Assembly: GCA_003505715.1 (NCBI GenBank)
Contig: DNXU01000602.1
Coordinates: 1-7,440, forward strand
Source: Cyanobacteria bacterium UBA8803
GTDB lineage: Bacteria > Cyanobacteriota > Cyanobacteriia > Cyanobacteriales > Coleofasciculaceae
Reading direction: 5' to 3'
DNA length: 7,440 bases
Each line of letters begins with the position of its first letter. Within the stretch, counting starts at the first letter, position 1. Positions 1 to 5,389 of this stretch are shown one piece after another. The notes below the pieces were generated by a model. The model was not told where the DNA came from, did not search any database, and worked only from the letters and a program-made list of their open reading frames with translations. The position numbers were made by a program, and so were the translations under genes.

Positions 1-101
1 ATTGGTGATGGGTAATAGGTAATGAGCTTTAAATTGCTGACCAATCACCAATCACCAATCACCAATCACCAATCACCAATCACCAATCACCAATTACCTA
101 T
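1..101. repeat. Inverted arms enclosing the heptad array
   Basis: ATAGGTAAT at 15-23 is the exact reverse complement of ATTACCTAT at 93-101, so 9 bp arms bracket the heptad array. In addition, ATTGGTGA at 1-8 is complementary to TCACCAAT, which recurs throughout the array. RNA read through the 3' end of acs could fold here in several registers. The element may extend beyond the left edge of the window. A role as an acs terminator is possible, but there is no classical GC stem followed by a U-run. Confidence 0.6.
40..95. repeat. Heptanucleotide tandem repeat (ACCAATC)n
   Basis: Seven perfect head-to-tail copies of ACCAATC run from 40 to 88, followed by an eighth copy (89-95) that differs only in its last base. 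The array lies 15 bp beyond the stop codon of acs. It belongs to the general class of short tandemly repeated repetitive (STRR) heptamers known from cyanobacterial intergenic DNA. Copy number in such arrays is expected to vary between strains. No coding function is visible. Confidence 0.95.
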
Positions 102-109
102 ATGCAAAC

Positions 110-2095
110 TTAGCTGCGTAACTTATCGAGTACGCCCCGGTCTTCTAGGGTGGAGGTATCGCCTGTAACTTCCTCACCTGCTGCTAGCGATCGCAATAAA
201 CGCCGCATAATCTTACCCGATCGCGTTTTGGGTAGGGCTTCGGTAAATTTAATGTCACCAGGACGAGCGATCGCGCCAATCTCACGGACAACGTGCTGTT
301 TGAGTTCTTTTACCAACTCGGCACTGGGGAGATAACCTTCTTCTAAGGTGACGAAGGCAACAATTTCTTCCCCTTTGATTTCACTAGGTTTACCGACGAC
401 TGCGGCTTCAGCTACTGCTTGGTGAGAGACGAGAGCTGATTCCACTTCCATCGTACCTAGTCGGTGTCCGGCTACGTTAATCACGTCGTCTACTCGACCC
501 ATTACCCAGAAGTAACCATCTCGATCTCGGCGTGCCCCGTCACCTGTAAAGTACAAGTACTGACCGTCCTTGGGCGGGATATGCTCCCAATAGGTGCTGC
601 GATAGCGATCGGGATTACGGTAAACGGTGCGGATCATGCTGGGCCAGGGATTCTTGATTACTAAGTATCCCCCTTGGTTGTCACCGACAGGATTACCTTC
701 CAAATCCACCACATCTGCCACAATTCCGGGGAAAGGTAGGGTTGCAGAACCTGGTTTAGTGGGAATTGCTCCCGGTAGGGGTGTGAGCATTGCCCCACCA
801 GTCTCCGTTTGCCACCAGGTATCCACAATGGGGCAGCGTTCTCCACCAATCACCTGGTAATACCACATCCAAGCGGCTGGATTAATTGGCTCGCCCACCG
901 TTCCCAGCAATCGCAGTGACGATAGATCCCGCGCTTTCGGCAGGTCTTCCCCCATCTTCATGAACATGCGAATGGCCGTGGGAGCAGTGTAGAAGATGGT
1001 GACGTGATATTTTTCCACCACATCCCAAATACAGCCGGGATTAGAAGCCCTGGGAGCGCCTTCATACATCAGTGTTGTGGCACCGTTGGACAAAGGGCCA
1101 TAAACGATGTAGCTGTGACCTGTGATCCAACCTACGTCAGCGGTACACCAGAAGATATCGGCACCTTTAAAGACATCGGTATCGGTTTTGAGATCGAAGA
1201 TCCACTTAGTCGTGATATGAGTGTAGAGGTTATAACCGCCCGTGGTGTGGACGACTCCTTTAGGTTTGCCAGTGGTGCCGGAGGTATAGAGGATAAATGC
1301 GGGATCTTCACTATCCATCGGCTCTGCTGGACAATCTGCTGAGGCATCAGCTCGCAATTCATGCCACCAGTGGTCGCGACCAGGGTCCATATGGGTGAGC
1401 TGACCCGAACGCTTGACGACAAGGACACTTTGCACGCTGGGTACGGCATTCCCTGCCAGAGCTTGATCTACCTGCTCTTTAAGAGGCACGATCGCATCCT
1501 TGCGCCAACTGCCATCAGCAGTAACCACGACCTTAGCTTCAGCGTCTAGCAGTCGGTCTTTTAATGCCTCAGCGCTGAAACCACCAAAGACAACAGTATG
1601 GGTAGCACCGATGCGGGTGCAAGCTAGCATGGCGATCGCTGCTTCTGGAATCATGGGCATGTAGATACCGACGCGATCGCCTTTGTGTACGCCCAGGTGT
1701 TTGAAAACGTTTGCCATCTGGCAGACTTCCCGATGCAACTGCGTATAGGTGAAGGTGCGAGAGTCACCGGGTTCTCCTTCCCAGATCAAGGCGAGTTTGT
1801 CCCGTCGTTCGGTCGTGAGATGGCGATCTAGGCAGTTGTAAGAAATGTTAAGTTTGCCACCGACAAACCACTGGGCAAAGGGCGGCTGCCAGTCCAGCAC
1901 TTTATCCCATTTCTGGAACCAGTGCAATTCTTGTTCTGCCAGTTGTGCCCAAAATTGTTCGGGGTCGGCTTGGGCTTGGTTATAGAGGCGTTGGTACTCT
2001 TCCATGCTCTTGATATGAGCGGTTCTTGAAAATGTATCGGGCGGCTGGAAGAGACGTTCTTCTTGAAGGATAGATTCTATAGTAGTTGGAGACAT
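110..2095 (-). CDS. acs: Acetyl-CoA synthetase (AMP-forming)
   Basis: This enzyme activates acetate with ATP and CoA to acetyl-CoA, via an acetyl-AMP intermediate, in the cytoplasm. The 661-residue protein has the full length of the Acs family. An N-terminal Acs-specific region (about 28-90, with [17 protein letters not shown] residues) precedes the ANL adenylation fold. Visible motifs are the phosphate loop [11 protein letters not shown] at 270-280, the [10 protein letters not shown] motif at 425-434 (the second Trp, W428, is the one that restricts the acyl pocket to acetate in Acs), YFTGD at 515-519, the hinge [13 protein letters not shown] at 533-545, and [11 protein letters not shown] at 622-632. 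K628 in the last motif is the catalytic lysine that protein acetyltransferases of the Pat type modify in other bacteria, so post-translational control is plausible. The start ATG has GAAGGG 8 nt upstream (2104-2109 on the complement). The gene is complete, with no frameshift. It diverges from the hydroxyacid dehydrogenase gene. Confidence 0.97.
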   Translation of the reverse strand: MSPTTIESILQEERLFQPPDTFSRTAHIKSMEEYQRLYNQAQADPEQFWAQLAEQELHWFQKWDKVLDWQPPFAQWFVGGKLNISYNCLDRHLTTERRDKLALIWEGEPGDSRTFTYTQLHREVCQMANVFKHLGVHKGDRVGIYMPMIPEAAIAMLACTRIGATHTVVFGGFSAEALKDRLLDAEAKVVVTADGSWRKDAIVPLKEQVDQALAGNAVPSVQSVLVVKRSGQLTHMDPGRDHWWHELRADASADCPAEPMDSEDPAFILYTSGTTGKPKGVVHTTGGYNLYTHITTKWIFDLKTDTDVFKGADIFWCTADVGWITGHSYIVYGPLSNGATTLMYEGAPRASNPGCIWDVVEKYHVTIFYTAPTAIRMFMKMGEDLPKARDLSSLRLLGTVGEPINPAAWMWYYQVIGGERCPIVDTWWQTETGGAMLTPLPGAIPTKPGSATLPFPGIVADVVDLEGNPVGDNQGGYLVIKNPWPSMIRTVYRNPDRYRSTYWEHIPPKDGQYLYFTGDGARRDRDGYFWVMGRVDDVINVAGHRLGTMEVESALVSHQAVAEAAVVGKPSEIKGEEIVAFVTLEEGYLPSAELVKELKQHVVREIGAIARPGDIKFTEALPKTRSGKIMRRLLRSLAAGEEVTGDTSTLEDRGVLDKLRS

Positions 2096-2173
2096 CGTTT
2101 TTACCCTTCTTAAAACGAGACTTTGATTGTTGAGACTGATTGGCTAAAAAAAAGCAATTCCAGGTTAGAAAAC

Positions 2174-2203
2174 CTTATATTAATTGTTTCAGCTATGCTT
2201 CAA
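2174..2203 (-). promoter_or_regulatory. Candidate acs promoter
   Basis: On the minus strand, TTGAAG (2198-2203) and TATAAG (2174-2179) are separated by 18 bp, resembling a sigma-70-type -35/-10 pair. Transcription would begin near 2166 and give a leader of about 70 nt before the acs ATG. A small hairpin (AGGTT at 2162-2166 paired with AACCT at 2171-2175) lies at the predicted start point. The call rests on motif matching alone in AT-rich DNA. Confidence 0.35.
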
Positions 2204-2231
2204 TAAATCTGTCTAAAAAATAAATGTGTAA

Positions 2232-2244
2232 TCTTATCATAAGA
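2232..2244. promoter_or_regulatory. Palindrome in the divergent spacer, possible operator
   Basis: TCTTAT-C-ATAAGA is a perfect 6+1+6 bp palindrome located upstream of the candidate acs promoter (about 65 bp from its predicted start point). Its position suits a regulator acting on acs, on the divergent gene, or on both. It does not match the NtcA or CRP consensus. In AT-rich DNA a palindrome of this length can arise by chance, so the call is weak. Confidence 0.25.
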
Positions 2245-2263
2245 GAAATCACCCACTCGGATA

Positions 2264-2326
2264 CAATTGCTACATCTAAAGCAACAATTGCAAGATAGCT
2301 TGTAGCTCAGGGATTATAAGATAATC
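2264..2326 (+). promoter_or_regulatory. Upstream region of the dehydrogenase gene: direct repeats and hairpin
   Basis: CAATTGC occurs at 2264-2270 and again at 2285-2291, 21 bp apart start to start, which is two turns of the helix. The 6 bp core CAATTG is itself palindromic. Further on, GATTAT (2312-2317) and ATAATC (2321-2326) form a 6 bp stem with a 3 nt loop, and this overlaps the only -10-like sequence (TATAAG, 2315-2320). No convincing -35 box lies at a standard distance, so the promoter itself is not firmly placed. The arrangement fits a site for a dimeric regulator, but this is inference. Confidence 0.25.
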
Positions 2327-2356
2327 AGCGCATCCAGTCCCTAATAGGCATCTACC

Positions 2357-3325
2357 ATGCCCCAACCTCAAGTCTTCATCACTCGCCGCCTTCCCACCGA
2401 CTTAGATGTACTGCAACAAGTTGCCACCGTCGAAGTCTGGATAGAACGCCAACCACCTCCTTACAAGGTTTTGCTGGAAAAGATTAGAACAATTGATGGC
2501 TTACTGTGCCTGCTAACCGACCGGATCGACAGTCAACTGATCGCAGCAGCAACATCACTTAAGGTAATCAGCCAGATGGCCGTGGGCTACGATAATATTG
2601 ACATCCCCGCAGCAACGGCAAGGGGCATTCCAGTCGGTCATACTCCCGGCATTTTAACTGATGCAACGGCTGATTTTACCTGGGCATTACTGATGGCGGC
2701 AGCACGACGAGTAGTGGAGGCGGATAGGTTTACTCGTGCTGGTCGCTGGCTGACATGGGAGCCAGATTTGTTGCTAGGGCCAAACATTACAGGTGCTACC
2801 TTAGGTATCGTCGGTTTTGGGCGTATCGGTCAGGCGATTGCTCGTCGTGCTAAGGGGTTTGAGATGCGAATTTTGTATGCGAGCAAGCATCAATGGGACC
2901 TAGAACTGGAAAAAGCCTTAGGGGTGGAGTTTGTTCCGTTCGATCGCCTGCTATCAGAGTCGGATTTTGTAACGATTCATACTCCCTTATCTAAGGATAC
3001 CTATCATTTGTTTAGCGATCGCCAATTTGAGCTGATGAAGCCATCTGCCATTCTAATTAACACCGCACGGGGAGGAGTAATAGATCCGGATGCTCTGTAT
3101 CGAGCGCTCAGTCAAGGTCAAATTGCTGGTGCTGCCTTAGATGTCACAGAACCAGAACCTATTCTAATGGATAGTCCCCTGCTAACTTTAGATAACCTAA
3201 TTATGACCCCCCATATTGCCAGTGCCAGCCGCCAAACGCGGGAAAAAATGGCCAACATGGCGATTGAAAATCTGATCGCTGGATTGAGGGGCGCTCCCTT
3301 GCCTTATTGCGTTAATAATATATGA
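2357..3325 (+). CDS. D-2-hydroxyacid dehydrogenase, glyoxylate/hydroxypyruvate reductase type
   Basis: This is an NAD(P)H-dependent cytoplasmic oxidoreductase, most likely reducing glyoxylate to glycolate and/or hydroxypyruvate to D-glycerate. The 322 residues match the usual family length. The split catalytic domain (about 1-100 and 290-322) surrounds a Rossmann domain with GFGRIG at 153-158. The catalytic triad of the D-2-hydroxyacid dehydrogenase family is present: R238 in NTARGG, E267 in DVTEPEP and H286 in TPHIAS. The segment after H286 (ASRQTREKMANMAIENL) closely resembles GyaR/GRHPR enzymes rather than D-lactate dehydrogenase or PGDH, and there is no C-terminal ACT domain as in SerA. 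The loop after the second Rossmann strand reads YASKHQ; a basic residue there would fit NADPH use but does not prove it. The start ATG has only a weak AGG about 8 nt upstream. Exact substrate is unresolved, so no symbol is assigned (gyaR would be the closest). Confidence 0.9.
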   Translation: MPQPQVFITRRLPTDLDVLQQVATVEVWIERQPPPYKVLLEKIRTIDGLLCLLTDRIDSQLIAAATSLKVISQMAVGYDNIDIPAATARGIPVGHTPGILTDATADFTWALLMAAARRVVEADRFTRAGRWLTWEPDLLLGPNITGATLGIVGFGRIGQAIARRAKGFEMRILYASKHQWDLELEKALGVEFVPFDRLLSESDFVTIHTPLSKDTYHLFSDRQFELMKPSAILINTARGGVIDPDALYRALSQGQIAGAALDVTEPEPILMDSPLLTLDNLIMTPHIASASRQTREKMANMAIENLIAGLRGAPLPYCVNNI

Positions 3326-3330
3326 AATTT

Positions 3331-3353
3331 TAAAATCTAAAATTTAGATTTTA
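3331..3353. terminator. AT-rich perfect palindrome after the dehydrogenase stop codon
   Basis: TAAAATCTAAA (3331-3341) and TTTAGATTTTA (3343-3353) are exact reverse complements around a single A. The palindrome begins 5 nt after the dehydrogenase stop codon. As RNA it could form a stem of about 10 bp with a 3 nt loop. It has almost no G or C, so it would be a weak intrinsic terminator. It may instead be a copy of the AT-rich palindromic repeats found in cyanobacterial spacers. Confidence 0.35.
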
Positions 3354-3369
3354 GGACTTGTATAAATAG

Positions 3370-3437
3370 GTTTGTAGTAACCACTTTAGTGGTTTGCAAT
3401 ACAACATTTTCAGGCACGAAGTGTGCCGACTACCAAC
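3370..3437. repeat. Structured intergenic repeat with three-way-junction geometry
   Basis: An outer stem (3370-3378 with 3429-3437; 8 of 9 positions pair) encloses two hairpins. The first is AACCACT/AGTGGTT (3379-3385 with 3388-3394), which starts immediately at the inner end of the outer stem. The second is GGCAC/GTGCC (3413-3417 with 3423-3427), ending one base before the closing arm. An 18 nt single-stranded linker joins them. The ACTTTAGT core resembles small interspersed repeats of cyanobacterial genomes. No open reading frame is present. It may be a non-autonomous mobile element or simply a structured spacer repeat. Confidence 0.6.
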
Positions 3438-3467
3438 AATAGACCTCTTGCACAAGTATCAAATCCC

Positions 3468-3517
3468 GCCAGGGAATCAATTCCCTGGCTAACAGCTAAA
3501 GTCCTTTAAAAAGGACT
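3468..3517. repeat. Tandem pair of strong hairpins between convergent genes
   Basis: GCCAGGGAA (3468-3476) pairs perfectly with TTCCCTGGC (3481-3489) across a TCAA loop. Ten bases later AGTCCTTT (3500-3507) pairs perfectly with AAAGGACT (3510-3517). Both stems form equally well in transcripts from either strand, and they sit between convergent genes. A role in stopping or stabilising both 3' ends is plausible. Neither is followed by a clear U-run, so classical intrinsic termination is not shown. The pair probably belongs to a dispersed cyanobacterial repeat family. Confidence 0.6.
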
Positions 3518-3550
3518 GATTTCATCGTATTTAGTCGGTTTTGACTCTCA

Positions 3551-3596
3551 CCATTCCCCTTCGGCTACGCTCAGGGTAAACCCATTCCCCATTCCC
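3551..3596. repeat. Mosaic of CATTCCC heptads and a CTTCGGCTACGCTCAGGG element
   Basis: CCATTCCCC at 3551-3559 and two tandem CCCATTC copies (3581-3594, then CC) flank a unit containing CTTCGGCTACGCTCAGGG (3559-3576). The ends of that unit, CCCT (3557-3560) and AGGG (3573-3576), are complementary. The flanks look like one heptad array interrupted by a separate repeat unit. Both sequence types are familiar from cyanobacterial intergenic DNA. The block ends 8 bp before the stop codon of the Hsp70-GUN4 gene. Confidence 0.6.
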
Positions 3597-3604
3597 TAGA
3601 TAAA

Positions 3605-5314
3605 TTACTCAATTCTAGAGAAGAAATAACCATATTCATCTCCCTGATATTGTCTCACCCTTAACAGCCTTTGGTAATCTGAAGGGAGATGACCTTCAGG
3701 TGCTGCTAAACTGTACTCCCTATCCTTAATAATTTTGGTTCCCAACCAATCTCCATACTCTCTAATTACCCATCCTACAGTTTTCTCAAATTCCCACGCT
3801 ACATCCATTAAATCTAAAAATCTATCGCCGCTAGTAGGAAATTCTTGGCTACCTCCTACCTTTTCCCAGATGCGCTTCTGTACACTAAAGCCGAACCGCC
3901 CAGCAGAGTATTTTGCCCAAAGCCGATCGATGGTGCGTAAGTCTTGGTAGGGGAAATTAGCTATATGTTTCGCTTCGAGATAACCTTCCTCCTCTCTTTC
4001 AGCCGCTGCCAGCATGACCTTTGTCGTCTCTTCGTCTGCTTTTTGCCATTGCCTAGCTGCCAGTAAGTCGCGCAGGTGACTATAATCTATATCCCTTGCA
4101 GAAGAAAGTTCGATATCCTCTTCGGCTCTTGTCAAAAGTGGAGATTGAGGTATGGTTTCAAGTTGGTCTGAGCAAGACTTAATCGGCTGTTTTTCAATGG
4201 TTTGACAGTTGGCTCCATAAATCGCTGCCCCCAGACATACAGCTAACTCTAGCTCATCGACGAGTACAGGCGATCGCCCAAATTTGTTCCGGATAGCCTC
4301 TTGCACGTAAGGGATGCGACAACTCCCTCCCACTAACAATACTTGGTTAACTTGCTGCCACTCCAGTCCTGCACTTTGGACTAACTGATCGCAAATTTCT
4401 AGGGATTTATCAATCAAGGGGGCAATTATCTTATTTAAAGCTTCGCGAGTGAAATAATAAGGTTCAAATAATTTATCTGCTACTATTTTTTCAACAGATC
4501 GAGACAATAATAACTGCGAAGCATCTAATGGTATATTTATAAATATTTCTGGGTTATTGCTCAGCTGATGCTTGATATCGCAACAAATATCTAAAGCATT
4601 TTTCGGCAGTAGCTGGTCTTTTGATAAGCCTATTGAAACCCGATCGCCATTGCCTATTTCAATCAATCCAGGTCTAGCGCGATTCTGAAATTCCTGTTGC
4701 AGAGCTTGAAAAATGAGACGATCAAAAGCGTCGCCCGCGTCATGTAGCTGCTTGGGTTTGCCCAGAATTAGGAAACCTAAATTGTGTTGGCGAATCAGGG
4801 TGGCATCAAAGGTGTTTGCCCCAAGGTCATAGAGGAGTAGAATTTCTCCCTCTTCAATTGGGTTGTGCTGACTGTAATAAATGGCCGCTGCTAATGGTTC
4901 CGTCAAAAGCTTGACTTGTGTGAATCCGATAGTACCTGCTAATTGCTGCATTAGCTGGCATTTGTAAGTTTTGTAAGTCGCTGGCACGGTAATAATAGCA
5001 TTAGTAATTGCCGCTTCTCCTGGTTCCCCAACTATCTTTTCGGCTTCGCTTTTAATTGTGCGGAGGATTTTAACCACTATTTCTTCTGGACTGATCCAGC
5101 CTCCTCCTAAATAGTAAGACTCAGGAGTGCCCAAATCTCCCTTGAGGTTTAGTACGTTCCCTCGTGCTAAAGATAGAGTTGTTCTGGAACTCAAGGACAA
5201 CCCATTTTTAACCATTTTCTCAATTGGCTTGAGAGTGCCGTTGAATTGTAGAGCTGCCTTAGGATAACAAAAGCCATTACTGTAACAAGTACCAAAATCA
5301 ATACCTAACCACAT
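3605..5314 (-). CDS. Hsp70-type ATPase domain fused to a C-terminal GUN4 domain
   Basis: The predicted protein has 569 residues from the preferred ATG. Residues 1-370 are an Hsp70/DnaK-like nucleotide-binding domain. Visible motifs are phosphate-1 GIDFGTCYSN (4-13), a likely K70-equivalent lysine in LKGDLG (K58), VPATYK followed by LLTEPLAAAIYY (E139), phosphate-2 DLGANTFD (163-170), and adenosine motif VLLVGGSCRIP (325-335) leading to LGAAIYGA. Phosphate-2 reads GAN where DnaK has GGG. The Hsp70 interdomain linker, beta-sandwich substrate domain and lid are absent. After a polar linker, about 410-569 is a full GUN4 domain: LRDLLAARQWQKADEET, FPYQDLRTIDRLW, KYSAGRFGFSVQKRIW, APEGHLP and terminal FFSRIE. 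GUN4 binds porphyrins such as Mg-protoporphyrin and stimulates Mg-chelatase. A role coupling ATPase state to tetrapyrrole binding is inferred. The start at 5314 is preferred because GGAG lies 9 nt upstream; an in-frame TTG at 5320 is only 3 nt from it. There is no signal peptide or membrane segment. All ten cysteines precede the GUN4 domain. Confidence 0.93.
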   Translation of the reverse strand: MWLGIDFGTCYSNGFCYPKAALQFNGTLKPIEKMVKNGLSLSSRTTLSLARGNVLNLKGDLGTPESYYLGGGWISPEEIVVKILRTIKSEAEKIVGEPGEAAITNAIITVPATYKTYKCQLMQQLAGTIGFTQVKLLTEPLAAAIYYSQHNPIEEGEILLLYDLGANTFDATLIRQHNLGFLILGKPKQLHDAGDAFDRLIFQALQQEFQNRARPGLIEIGNGDRVSIGLSKDQLLPKNALDICCDIKHQLSNNPEIFINIPLDASQLLLSRSVEKIVADKLFEPYYFTREALNKIIAPLIDKSLEICDQLVQSAGLEWQQVNQVLLVGGSCRIPYVQEAIRNKFGRSPVLVDELELAVCLGAAIYGANCQTIEKQPIKSCSDQLETIPQSPLLTRAEEDIELSSARDIDYSHLRDLLAARQWQKADEETTKVMLAAAEREEEGYLEAKHIANFPYQDLRTIDRLWAKYSAGRFGFSVQKRIWEKVGGSQEFPTSGDRFLDLMDVAWEFEKTVGWVIREYGDWLGTKIIKDREYSLAAPEGHLPSDYQRLLRVRQYQGDEYGYFFSRIE

Positions 5315-5323
5315 AGCCAATTT

Positions 5324-5327
5324 CTCC
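5324..5327 (-). promoter_or_regulatory. Ribosome binding site deciding the Hsp70-GUN4 start
   Basis: GGAG on the minus strand lies 9 nt before the ATG at 5314 but only 3 nt before the in-frame TTG at 5320. The spacing and the codon both favour the ATG, giving an N-terminus MWLGIDFG that places the phosphate-1 motif where Hsp70 proteins normally have it. Confidence 0.6.
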
Positions 5328-5377
5328 GAGGAAGTATGTCACAATTATCGGAAGTATCTTTGCTCTCTCACGATCCT

Positions 5378-5381
5378 GGAG
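5378..5381 (+). promoter_or_regulatory. Ribosome binding site deciding the EF-G start
   Basis: GGAG lies 8 nt before the ATG at 5390, a near-ideal spacing. The alternative ATG at 5336 has GAGG ending only 4 nt upstream. Starting at 5390 gives MIPRSQIRNIGI, which matches the short N-terminus usual in EF-G. The earlier start would add 18 residues of no recognisable kind. Confidence 0.6.
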
Positions 5382-5389
5382 CAAGCCTT

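Noticed and set aside
40..95. A regular repeat array, possibly CRISPR.
   Set aside because: The unit is 7 bp with no spacers, so this is a simple tandem repeat.
1004..1342. A 112-codon plus-strand reading frame inside acs.
   Set aside because: It is antisense to highly conserved acs sequence, has no recognisable motifs or ribosome binding site, and is a by-product of acs codon use.
2225..2241. TGTG...TCATA upstream of acs resembles a CRP-type site, which would fit known CRP control of acs in enteric bacteria.
   Set aside because: The half-sites are one base too far apart and the right half is a poor match to TCACA. The short palindrome at 2232-2244 is a better description.
2302..2326. GTAGCTCAGGGATTATAAGA looks like the D-arm of a tRNA.
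   Set aside because: There is no acceptor stem, no anticodon stem and no T-arm (GGTTCGAATCC-like) at the right distance. The match is accidental.
5283..5293. GTA...TAC at 5283-5293 as an NtcA site upstream of EF-G.
   Set aside because: The gap is 5 bases instead of the required 8, and it lies inside the coding region of the opposite gene without a good -10 box downstream.
5315..5320. TTG at 5320 as the start of the Hsp70-GUN4 gene.
   Set aside because: The ribosome binding site would be only 3 nt away. The ATG two codons later has a 9 nt spacing and gives a normal Hsp70 N-terminus.
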